A stretch of 6,452 nt of DNA from Bacteroidetes bacterium UBA6183 (GTDB taxonomy: Bacteria; Bacteroidota; Bacteroidia; UKL13-3). Below, piece after piece: positions 1-5,186 of this stretch. The notes below the pieces were generated by a model. That model was not told where the DNA came from. It did no database searches and saw nothing but the letters and a program-made list of their open reading frames with translations. Location: the NCBI GenBank assembly GCA_002422865.1, contig DITN01000082.1:12132-18583 (forward strand), given 5' to 3'. Position numbers and translations under genes: made by a program. Position 1 is the stretch's first letter, and the number at the start of each line of letters is the position of its first letter.

Positions 1-42
1 TCGCTGCGCTACAGTCTGCACCGGGCTGTACGCGTTACAAGG
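1..42. repeat. Hairpin and possible right end of an attC-like palindrome
   Basis: Seen: bases 10-18 (TACAGTCTG) pair with 22-30 (CGGGCTGTA) around a 3-nt loop, with 7 Watson-Crick and 2 G-T pairs. The sequence then runs into CGTTACAAG at 33-41. The same CGTTACAAG occurs at 1271-1279, where it closes the second large palindrome. Inference: this is the right end of a similar element whose left half lies outside the window. The left arm cannot be checked here. Confidence 0.45.
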
Positions 43-86
43 TAACTGCTACCATCCCTAAGCCGGGTTTAACTTTCAAAAAATAA

Positions 87-118
87 TTTCCGTTTTTAAG
101 ATAAACACAAAACGGAAA
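87..118. repeat. Perfect 10-bp inverted repeat (hairpin)
   Basis: TTTCCGTTTT (87-96) and AAAACGGAAA (109-118) are exact reverse complements around a 12-nt AT-rich loop. No T-tract follows on the plus strand, so a simple intrinsic terminator for plus-strand transcripts is not obvious. It lies in a gene-free stretch next to two further hairpins (123-176) and may be part of a repetitive intergenic element. Confidence 0.6.
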
Positions 119-122
119 CGCT

Positions 123-176
123 GCTCCCCTACTAGGGGAGCTTCCCGAATGAGCCGCAGGCGAACTTCGGAATGAG
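123..176. repeat. Two adjacent GC-rich hairpins, REP-like
   Basis: GCTCCCCTACTAGGGGAGC (123-141) is a perfect 9-bp inverted repeat around a single central base. Directly after it, CCGAA (145-149) pairs with TTCGG (166-170), enclosing GCC-GCA-GGC (153-161). AATGAG occurs at both 148-153 and 171-176. The GC content is well above the surroundings. This looks like a dispersed palindromic intergenic element, but no second copy lies in the window. The interval 1-237 shows no credible gene. Confidence 0.55.
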
Positions 177-237
177 TGGGTATACTTGCTTTTACCAACA
201 CAAAAGCTTTATTTAGTAAAGTAAAACTTAGTTAACC

Positions 238-366
238 ATGAATAATAAAAACACCAACCCCACCCAAATTTATACACTTGTAAGCACCGAGCAATTAGGT
301 AAAATAATACAGACGCTTCGGTCTGCATCTGCGACTAGTCCTTTAGATACATTAAAACTAATTTAA
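238..366 (+). pseudogene. 42-codon ORF, probable 5' remnant of a small HTH/excisionase-like gene
   Basis: The ATG at 238 opens 42 codons ending at TAA 364-366. The N-terminal part reads ...TQIYTLVSTEQLGKIIQ. From memory this resembles the lead-in segment of small Bacteroidota excisionase-type helix-turn-helix proteins, but the HTH itself is missing. Right after KIIQ the reading frame enters a REP-like hairpin (310-325) and the rest (TLRSAS...) is apparently repeat-derived. Inference: a gene truncated by a palindromic insertion or by recombination. The stop codon is also the TAAC that opens the palindrome at 361-475. It could equally be a chance ORF. No Shine-Dalgarno or promoter is evident. 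Confidence 0.35.
310..325. repeat. REP-like hairpin, copy 1
   Basis: CAGACGCTTCGGTCTG forms a 5-bp stem (CAGAC/GTCTG) with a 6-nt loop. It matches the reverse complement of 6378-6393 at 14 of 16 bases, so two inverted copies stand about 6 kb apart. A further 8-bp palindrome, GACTAGTC, follows at 333-340. Confidence 0.55.
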
Positions 367-475
367 CAAAAATAAAGCACACCTAAATTTCTTTAAAAGG
401 TGTACAATATTGTGCGTACAAAACAATATTGTGCACCTAACCGACAAAATAGGTGTACAGATAAGTAAGTTAGCG
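361..475. repeat. Large imperfect palindrome, attC-like element 1
   Basis: Several inverted pairs share one centre near position 418. The outermost is TAAC (364-367) with GTTA (469-472). The middle one is GCACACCTA (377-385) with TAGGTGTAC (450-458), one mismatch. The innermost is a 16-bp stem, 398-413 with 423-438, one mismatch and a 9-nt loop. The left end ATTTAAC fits the attC R'' consensus RYYYAAC. The right end GTTAGCG fits GTTRRRY only in its first five bases. Length and nesting resemble integron attC sites. No integrase is present in the window, so the recombination role is inferred. Confidence 0.55.
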
Positions 476-508
476 GCAATGGTGTGACCGACCTACAGAA
501 AAAAGGAA

Positions 509-754
509 ATGAAAAAAAATATATGGACAATTTTAACGACAATCCTATTCTTGACAACGCTACTTTTTGCGTGGACTTTTATCAACCGTTTAACAATAAA
601 CTATAACGAATAAGGAAGGTATTTTGACGAAGAAAGTATGACAGTATATAAACAACAATCTGTTTGGGTATATGGACTTTTTACGACAATTGGAGTTGTT
701 CTGTCAACTTTGTCAATGCTAATGATAAACAGGGAAAAATCTAAAAAGTTATGA
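509..754 (+). pseudogene. Two-helix membrane protein gene broken by an in-frame TAA
   Basis: The ATG at 509 follows AAAAGGAA, a reasonable ribosome binding site. Reading gives MKKNIWTILTTILF..., a hydrophobic segment at residues 5-25, then ...NYNE and a TAA at 611-613. The same frame continues past the stop as GRYFDEESMTVYKQQ, a second hydrophobic segment at codons 53-73, and a basic tail REKSKKL. It ends at TGA 752-754, 82 codons including both stops. The persistence of protein-like sequence on both sides argues for one small two-helix membrane protein with a nonsense change, most simply GAA or CAA to TAA. The final stop overlaps the next gene's start as ATGA, implying translational coupling. 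A sequencing error, or re-initiation at ATG 638, remains possible. The family is not firmly recognised and the function is unknown. Confidence 0.65.
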
Positions 755-1149
755 GTGTTTGGAGACAAAAAGCAATAGAATGTGCACCAGAGTTAAAAAA
801 GGAGGTTGAAGCACCTGACTTGACACTTTACACAGTATTTATGGAACTATTGCCAATTACAAGGCAAGCACACACAGACAAAGATACTGACCGACTGAAG
901 AAAATATATGACTTTGCGGAATGGTGCCATAAACAAAAAGACGAAAAACTATGGAATGCTGTTGGCGTTTCCTTTTATGAGCATTTAGCCGACACAAACG
1001 AAACTTATTTGCAGTTTACAAATTGGATAAAAAAGGAAATTTATCTTGACATAAGGGATTTATTAAACCAACGAGTGGACGATGAGAAAATGCAAAGACT
1101 TGATGACTATTACGGATACAAACCGTCAAAAAAGAACCACTACCGCTAA
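751..1149 (+). CDS. Hypothetical protein, 132 aa, cassette-borne
   Basis: This is an intact ORF with ATG at 751 overlapping the TGA of the preceding gene (ATGA). The protein is soluble, charged and mostly helical-looking, with no signal peptide or membrane segment. Central residues (RLKKIYDFAEWC... and LWNAVGVSFYEHL) recall small Bacteroidota proteins of the DUF7674 type. That link is from memory and uncertain. The tail is basic (KPSKKNHYR). The start is chosen because no in-frame upstream alternative is better and the overlap suggests coupled translation with the two-helix membrane protein. The TAA stop (1147-1149) is part of CGCTAAC, the left end of the second large palindrome, which is typical of a gene cassette. 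No known function can be assigned. A toxin/immunity or membrane-partner role would be speculation. Confidence 0.8.
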   Translation: MSVWRQKAIECAPELKKEVEAPDLTLYTVFMELLPITRQAHTDKDTDRLKKIYDFAEWCHKQKDEKLWNAVGVSFYEHLADTNETYLQFTNWIKKEIYLDIRDLLNQRVDDEKMQRLDDYYGYKPSKKNHYR

Positions 1150-1278
1150 CATCCGTTTGGCGTCATGCGGGGTGAAGTGCTTAAATTCAAGTTTGGTTTT
1201 TCAAATCAACTCTAGTGCTGGGTTGACAGTTAGGTGCTCCGAAATCCCGCACGAACGCCAAGCGCAAAACCGTTACAA
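1144..1278. repeat. Large imperfect palindrome, attC-like element 2
   Basis: CGCTAAC (1144-1150) opens and GTTACAA (1272-1278) closes the element. Inside, TTGGCGT-CATGCGGG (1157-1171) pairs with 1246-1261 through all but one mismatch and one bulged base. The single unpaired base is reminiscent of the extrahelical bases of attC sites. The central part (about 1172-1245) is a variable region with GTGC-containing segments. The left end contains the stop codon of the 132-aa gene and the right end lies 24 nt before the GNAT start. The ends match the attC consensus RYYYAAC/GTTRRRY only partly. The palindrome is plainly seen; a role as a recombination site is inferred. Confidence 0.6.
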
Positions 1279-1302
1279 GCCACTAAGCCCAATAAAAACA
1301 AA

Positions 1303-1779
1303 ATGATAGCCATACAACTAAGACCATCAGTAAAAGAAGACATCAGCAATTTTTACGCGTATCAACTTGACGAAGAAGCAAATTATTTAGCGGCATTTAC
1401 GGCTAAAGACCCCACAGACAAAACGGCCTACCTTGAAAAATATACCAAACTACTGTACAACCCAACCGTAAACATGCAAACAATTTTGGTGAACAATGCC
1501 GTTGCAGGAACGGTTACCAAATTTGAAATAGATAACGAAGCTGAAATTGCTTTTTGGATAGATAAACCCTTTTGGGGACAAGGTGTGGCCACAAAAGCTC
1601 TAAAACTGTTTCTTAACCTAGAAACAAAACGCCCCATTTTCGGACACGCTGCATTTGATAATTTTGGTTCGCAAAAAGTATTGGAGAAATGCGGTTTTGT
1701 TAAAATAGGAACAAGCAAAGGTTTTGCCAATGCAAGACAAGCGGAAATAGAAGAGTTTATTTATAAACTTGATAAGTAA
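1303..1779 (+). CDS. GNAT family N-acetyltransferase
   Basis: This 158-aa cytoplasmic protein probably transfers an acetyl group from acetyl-CoA to an amine; the substrate cannot be told from sequence. GNAT signatures are visible: the beta-strand segment EIAFWID (81-87), the acetyl-CoA pyrophosphate loop WGQGVAT (91-97, the Q-x-x-G-x-G/A type), and the C-terminal NFGSQKVLEKCGF (120-132). It resembles the RimJ/RimL-like acetyltransferases (COG1670 type), and the N-terminal QLDEEANYLAAFTAKDP fits that group. The start is ATG 1303 because an earlier in-frame ATG (1234) would run through the palindrome and add 23 unlike residues. The leader is A-rich (AAAAACAAA) without a Shine-Dalgarno site. The gene follows attC-like element 2 immediately, and acetyltransferases are frequent integron-cassette cargo. 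Confidence 0.92.
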   Translation: MIAIQLRPSVKEDISNFYAYQLDEEANYLAAFTAKDPTDKTAYLEKYTKLLYNPTVNMQTILVNNAVAGTVTKFEIDNEAEIAFWIDKPFWGQGVATKALKLFLNLETKRPIFGHAAFDNFGSQKVLEKCGFVKIGTSKGFANARQAEIEEFIYKLDK

Positions 1780-1781
1780 AA

Positions 1782-1860
1782 CCATTCAAGCTCGTGTTAC
1801 TCGGGTTAACGTAAGTGTTGTCAATTGGCATTAATCCTTAAGTTAATGGTTGTTTTGTAC
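1782..1860. repeat. Intergenic repeat, copy 1 (after GNAT gene)
   Basis: Its last 36 bases (1825-1860, TTGGCATTA...TTTTGTAC) match 2653-2686 at 29 of 34 aligned positions with one 2-nt gap. Weaker similarity extends back to CCATTCA at 1782 (compare 2622). It contains the small inverted repeat CATTAA/TTAATG (1829-1848). No ORF is evident. The two copies flank the methyltransferase gene. Confidence 0.55.
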
Positions 1861-1902
1861 TTTGTATATGAAACAAAATTTAATAGTTTTACGATACAAA
1901 GT
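1859..1902. repeat. 9-bp inverted repeat upstream of methyltransferase
   Basis: ACTTTGTAT (1859-1867) and ATACAAAGT (1894-1902) are exact reverse complements separated by 26 nt, in the leader region 58-101 nt before the methyltransferase start. TACTTTG at 1858-1864 loosely resembles the Bacteroidota -7 element TAnnTTTG but is one base short. It may be a regulator-binding site or part of the flanking repeat. Nothing else in the window explains it. Confidence 0.4.
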
Positions 1903-1959
1903 GTGTATCAACTTTTTTATAAACTGCGTTAAGCAACAAACTTATAAAACCAAACAATA

Positions 1960-2598
1960 GTGGACAGGAACAAAGAAACATTTGATACGTGGAACAACAT
2001 TGCTTCCATATACCAAGACAAGTTTATGAACTTGGACATATACAACAGCACCTACGACTTTATTTGCAGCAACATAAACAAACCCCATGCTAAACTTTTA
2101 GAAATTGGTTGCGGCCCCGGAAACATCACCCATTACTTGTTAAGCAAACGACCAGATTTTGACATTTTAGGAATTGACATTGCACCTAACATGGTAAAAC
2201 TGGCAAAACTAAATAACCCTAAGGCGCATTTTGCAGTAATGGACAGCAGGCAAATTAACCAGCTGGAGGAGAAGTATGACGGAATAATTGGTGGATTTTG
2301 TTTACCTTATTTATCGCAAACGGAAAGCCAAGCGCTTATTGCCAACGCACACGATTTATTGAATGATGGTGGATTGCTGTATCTAAGTTTTGTGGAAGGC
2401 GACCCCAATAAATCCGACTTTAAAGTTGGCAGTGGTGGTCGGGTTTATTTTTATTACCATGATTTAAACAACATTAAATTGCAGCTCATAAACCATAAAT
2501 TTGAAGAGATAAACATAGTTGAAGTAAAGTATAAAATTGCTGAAACACAATTTGACACACATACTATTGTAACTGCAAAAAAGGGAAAGGGTATGTAA
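1960..2598 (+). CDS. Class I SAM-dependent methyltransferase
   Basis: This 212-aa cytoplasmic protein carries the Rossmann-type fold that transfers a methyl group from S-adenosylmethionine; the substrate is unknown. Motif I is LLEIGCGPGN (46-55), with the glycine-rich SAM loop. Motif II is GIDIA (71-75), whose acidic D73 would bind the ribose of SAM. FAVMDSRQI (91-99) fits the adenine-contacting strand, YDGIIGGFCLPYL (106-118) motif IV, and DGGLLYLSF (136-144) the later strand. The start is GTG 1960: TAA lies in frame at 1945-1947, no ATG intervenes, and the reading MDRNKETFDTW begins as expected for this group. No Shine-Dalgarno site is seen. The gene stands alone, 180 nt after the GNAT gene, and is flanked by two related repeats (1782-1860, 2622-2686). 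That suggests a mobile or duplicated unit. Confidence 0.9.
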   Translation: MDRNKETFDTWNNIASIYQDKFMNLDIYNSTYDFICSNINKPHAKLLEIGCGPGNITHYLLSKRPDFDILGIDIAPNMVKLAKLNNPKAHFAVMDSRQINQLEEKYDGIIGGFCLPYLSQTESQALIANAHDLLNDGGLLYLSFVEGDPNKSDFKVGSGGRVYFYYHDLNNIKLQLINHKFEEINIVEVKYKIAETQFDTHTIVTAKKGKGM

Positions 2599-2621
2599 TG
2601 GTTTTAGCTACCAACTTTCAC

Positions 2622-2686
2622 CCATTCACGAACCGATTACTTGGTTTATCTATTGGTATTACCGTAAGCTAATGATTATTTTGTAC
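2622..2686. repeat. Intergenic repeat, copy 2 (after methyltransferase gene)
   Basis: The core 2653-2686 (TTGGTATTA...TTTTGTAC) matches 1825-1860 at 29 of 34 aligned positions, and both copies retain a small ATTA...TAAT inverted repeat. The flank back to CCATTCA (2622-2628) also resembles copy 1 but lacks about 12 bases. The rest of the 308-nt gap (2599-2906) shows no gene, only ATGCTT/AAGCAT (2758-2788) and the terminator at 2807-2837. Confidence 0.55.
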
Positions 2687-2806
2687 GTTATTTACTCAAC
2701 TAAATAGGGTAGTTCTATTTCAATAATTTCGGGCCAAAGTATAAATTAGTTTTTCACATGCTTAACGCATCATCATCTTCTAAAGCATAATTAAACTACA
2801 AACAAA

Positions 2807-2837
2807 AAATCCCGTTGGTATAATACCAACGGGATTT
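2807..2837. terminator. Bidirectional intrinsic terminator
   Basis: AAATCCCGTTGGTA (2807-2820) and TACCAACGGGATTT (2824-2837) form a perfect 14-bp stem around a TAA loop, with A-runs on the left and T-runs on the right. It lies between the convergent methyltransferase (plus) and secreted-protein (minus) genes and could stop transcription from both sides. It is nearly identical to 4663-4696. Confidence 0.85.
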
Positions 2838-2906
2838 ATAAGATAAGGAAATTGATTGGTAAAGTATTTCTATTATTTATAACCTACCAAAGCATACGAA
2901 CCAAGG

Positions 2907-4295
2907 TTATTGTTTAACAATTTTTATAGCCTTACTGTTTTCACCCACTTTCAGATAGTAGATACCTGAATCAATACCTTCAATATTAACAACATTACTC
3001 TCGCTGGTAACATTTCCGATTAACACCAATTGGCCTAAAGCATCATAAATACTATATGTGGTACCAATGTGTTCCTTTGCAACTGCAATATTAAATTCAC
3101 TGTTTACAAGATTTGGATAAACAGATACGCCATAAGAATCAGCTAAATCAGCTAATCCGGTATTTGGTTTTCCAGGTTGGTTGATTGTTAATAAACTACC
3201 ACCTACGGATATTTTACCAGTCCTTTGTGCTGTGGTTGGGTTTTCTTGAACAGTGATAGAAATTGTTCCGTTACCAGAACCTTGAGAAGTAGTTGATAAC
3301 CAAGTTCCACCTTCAACAACACTGGCAAGCCAATTACATCCTGTTGGCGCTGTTACGTTGGCAATATTATTATAGTTATTGGCAAGTGAGCTTGTACAAG
3401 TGTAATTTGTTTGTGAGTACACGTAAGTACAAGGAACACCCGGCTGAGTTATTGAGATGATAGTATCACCAATTTCAATCGTTCCGGTTCTTGCAATTGC
3501 AGTTGTATTTGCAAGCACACTTATTCTTAAAGAATCATTCCCAAACGCACCAGACTCAGTTGACAACCAAGTCGCACCCGATTTAACAACTGCCTCCCAG
3601 CCACAATTAGATGAGTTGGCACTTACAAATCCTACAGCAATATTGCTTGCAGCATTAGCATCTTTCAAGGTATCAATTATAATGTTTGCTGTATACTCAC
3701 AAGGCAAAGTCGCTATCAGACTGATACTATCAAGTCGAAATATGGTTGGCTCAGATGCATCAGTTGCAAATTCAAAAGTTAATTGCAATGGCATATTAAA
3801 ATAATTACTAGGAACAGCCACCGATGCCAATGCCCAATTTTGGCAGCCCGGGATACCATAAGTTCCCGCAGTATTGCCAATTCTTCCAAGATTTGCAACT
3901 ATTTGACCACTGTTATTTCTCAGTTTAACGTCTAGATAATCATAATCAACTGTGACTGATGTTTCTAACGTGTTTATTGAGACATAAAAATACAAAGAAC
4001 ACGATAATGCATTTTGAGGAATACTAATTGATTGGTACAATCCTTCTGCAACATCATTGCGACCAGAATCTTGCTCAGAATCGCCAACCCACATATAGCT
4101 ATTACCTTGGTATGCTGAACAACTACCTTGACCTTCCCATAAATTACCTTGTAAGTTAATCCCACTCCAACCACTAAATGGAGTTTGGTGTTCGAATCCT
4201 CCATTTGTAAGAAGGCTTACTTCAATTTGAGCGGTTACTTTCAATCCAAAAAGAACCATCAGGATGAGTAGTAGATTTTTAATTTTATTTTTCAT
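2907..4295 (-). CDS. Secreted BACON-repeat protein with T9SS type A sorting domain
   Basis: This 462-aa exported protein starts with a signal peptide, residues 1 to about 23 (MKNKIKNLLLILMVLFGL, ending VTAQ). Residues about 24-196 (NGGFE... to FRLDSISL) look like a jelly-roll, carbohydrate-binding-type domain. Two paralogous BACON-like repeats follow at about 199-286 and 289-375; both hold a C-W-W-L-S pattern (GW...WLST and NW...WLST), RTG and a closing ITQPG/INQPG. Residues 388-462 form the C-terminal sorting domain (SVYPN..., GQLV, GIYYLKV, ending KIVKQ) used by the type IX secretion system. The usual YPNP is YPNL here. No catalytic residues are recognised, so an adhesin or glycan-binding role is likely. 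ATG 4295 is chosen because the signal peptide begins there and the promoter at 4317-4348 lies just upstream, which excludes the longer frame from 4385. It ends toward the terminator at 2807-2837. Confidence 0.9.
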   Translation of the reverse strand: MKNKIKNLLLILMVLFGLKVTAQIEVSLLTNGGFEHQTPFSGWSGINLQGNLWEGQGSCSAYQGNSYMWVGDSEQDSGRNDVAEGLYQSISIPQNALSCSLYFYVSINTLETSVTVDYDYLDVKLRNNSGQIVANLGRIGNTAGTYGIPGCQNWALASVAVPSNYFNMPLQLTFEFATDASEPTIFRLDSISLIATLPCEYTANIIIDTLKDANAASNIAVGFVSANSSNCGWEAVVKSGATWLSTESGAFGNDSLRISVLANTTAIARTGTIEIGDTIISITQPGVPCTYVYSQTNYTCTSSLANNYNNIANVTAPTGCNWLASVVEGGTWLSTTSQGSGNGTISITVQENPTTAQRTGKISVGGSLLTINQPGKPNTGLADLADSYGVSVYPNLVNSEFNIAVAKEHIGTTYSIYDALGQLVLIGNVTSESNVVNIEGIDSGIYYLKVGENSKAIKIVKQ

Positions 4296-4316
4296 TTGGT
4301 TAATTTTTATGTTTAA

Positions 4317-4348
4317 CAAAAGTATCATATTTGATTCTTTTGTACAAA
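4317..4348 (-). promoter_or_regulatory. Bacteroidota-type promoter for the secreted protein
   Basis: Read on the minus strand, TTTG (4345-4348) is followed after 20 nt by TACTTTTG (4317-4324), a full match to the Bacteroidota primary sigma consensus TTTG...TAnnTTTG. This leaves a short untranslated leader before the ATG at 4295. The -33 box is half of the palindrome TTTGTACAAA at 4339-4348. Confidence 0.8.
4339..4348. promoter_or_regulatory. Candidate operator TTTGTACAAA
   Basis: This perfect 10-bp palindrome overlaps the -33 box of the minus-strand promoter and lies 23 nt before the GTG start of the divergent XRE gene. The position suits an operator for a dimeric helix-turn-helix protein, the XRE protein being the obvious candidate. 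Binding is inferred from position and symmetry only; AT-rich palindromes of this size can arise by chance. Confidence 0.4.
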
Positions 4349-4370
4349 CTAGAATTTTCACCTTTACAAT

Positions 4371-4610
4371 GTGGCAACTAAGCACTATGCTAAAGATGAA
4401 AAGTTTCTAAGCCTCCTTGGTAAAAGAATAAAAGAACTAAGGAAGGGTAAGGGCCTAACCCAAGAGGGTTTAGCAAATGAGGCTGAAATTGGACTTGCCC
4501 AAGTAAAAAGAATAGAAGCAGGTAATATCAATACATCTATTTGTTCAATCTATAGAATAACAATTGCATTAAATATTAATGTGTCTAAATTGTTCGAAGA
4601 GTTAGAGTGA
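4371..4610 (+). CDS. XRE-family helix-turn-helix transcriptional regulator
   Basis: This 79-aa protein consists of little more than one Cro/C1-type HTH domain (HTH_3), residues about 14-76. LGKRIKELRKGKGLTQEGLA (16-35) gives helices 1-2, and EIGLAQVKRIEAGNINTS (39-56) gives the recognition helix with the typical RIEAG signature. The remaining NVSKLFEELE ends in the family's usual final helix. The length is normal for the small single-domain regulators of this phylum. The start is GTG 4371: TAG lies in frame at 4350-4352 and no ATG in frame gives the N-terminal residues. An overlapping ATG at 4369 is in another frame and stops after 13 codons. The gene is divergent from the secreted-protein gene with 75 nt between the two starts, so it may control that promoter. 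A standalone role is equally possible. Confidence 0.92.
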   Translation: MATKHYAKDEKFLSLLGKRIKELRKGKGLTQEGLANEAEIGLAQVKRIEAGNINTSICSIYRITIALNINVSKLFEELE

Positions 4611-4662
4611 AATCAGACAAAAGCAACCTAACAACGTCACAAAGATTTTAACATCACCCAAC

Positions 4663-4696
4663 AAAAAATCCCGTTAGCATTACACCAACGGGATTT
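4663..4696. terminator. Bidirectional terminator, second copy
   Basis: AAATCCCGTT (4666-4675) and AACGGGATTT (4687-4696) form a perfect 10-bp stem with an 11-nt loop, flanked by A- and T-runs. It lies between the convergent XRE (plus) and DUF1569-like (minus) genes. Over 34 bases it differs from the 2804-2837 terminator at only four loop-side positions. Confidence 0.8.
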
Positions 4697-4722
4697 CATT
4701 ATTATCAACTCAGCCATTTAGT

Positions 4723-5181
4723 TTACACACCAAACTGGCTTAAATGGTGGTTCAGGTGTTTGTACATCATGTTGTTCCATTCTGTTTTATTTAACACCCC
4801 AAACGAGTGCGATGCTTTGCCTTCAAAAGCGTCTTCGCCCATTTGTTGTACACGGTTAATGTAATTAATTAAACGTGTTTTTTCTTTTTCAAAATCACGT
4901 TCATCAGTAATTACAAACTGTGGTGCTGTTGGTCCGCCTTGCGCGTATGGCGCCTCTCCCACCACTTTACCTTTTACAAATGCTTTAAGTATAAAACCCA
5001 CTAAAAAATTGGGCTTAGCATGTTTGTCTTCAAAAATCATTTCATAAGTAACGCAACAATGTGCCAACATTTGGCTTACACTCATTTTACCCCATAAAGC
5101 AGATGTACTTGCAGTAAGTTTATTGATTCTGTTTATGATATCTGCACTTACCGGTGCAGTAAAAATATTGGGTAATGCCAT
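4723..5181 (-). CDS. DUF1569 / DinB-like protein
   Basis: This 152-aa cytoplasmic protein matches in pattern the DUF1569 branch of the DinB superfamily: the early MSVSQMLAHCC (33-43), FEKEKTRLINYI (97-108), SHSFGVLNKTEWNNMMYKHL (124-143) and the terminal NHHLSQFGV. Histidines H41, H142 and H145/H146 sit where DinB-fold proteins place their metal-binding triad. The reaction is unknown; some DinB-fold relatives are thiol-dependent enzymes. The ATG at 5181 is 5 nt after the fabD stop, so it is almost surely co-transcribed as the second gene of a fabD operon and ends toward the terminator at 4663-4696. A link to fatty-acid synthesis is not implied by the family. There is no Shine-Dalgarno site. 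Confidence 0.8.
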   Translation of the reverse strand: MALPNIFTAPVSADIINRINKLTASTSALWGKMSVSQMLAHCCVTYEMIFEDKHAKPNFLVGFILKAFVKGKVVGEAPYAQGGPTAPQFVITDERDFEKEKTRLINYINRVQQMGEDAFEGKASHSFGVLNKTEWNNMMYKHLNHHLSQFGV

Positions 5182-5186
5182 GTGTG

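Noticed and set aside
361..1278. Classical integron
   Set aside because: No integrase gene or attI site in the window, and the palindrome ends fit the attC consensus only partly; kept as a candidate only.
1234..1302. Upstream ATG extension of the GNAT protein
   Set aside because: It would be translated from the palindrome; family similarity begins at ATG 1303.
1082..1306. Plus-strand ORF of 74 codons across the end of the 132-aa gene and palindrome 2
   Set aside because: It overlaps a better gene in another frame and reads through the noncoding palindrome; the composition is not protein-like.
1428..1730. Minus-strand ORF of 100 codons
   Set aside because: Antisense shadow of the GNAT gene with no recognisable motif.
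3457..3804. Plus-strand ORF of 115 codons
   Set aside because: Antisense to the BACON-repeat region; an open frame caused by its codon composition.
3974..4204. Minus-strand ORF of 76 codons
   Set aside because: Out-of-frame shadow inside the secreted-protein gene.
4296..4385. N-terminal extension of the secreted protein
   Set aside because: It would cover the promoter and overlap the XRE gene, and it would hide the signal peptide.
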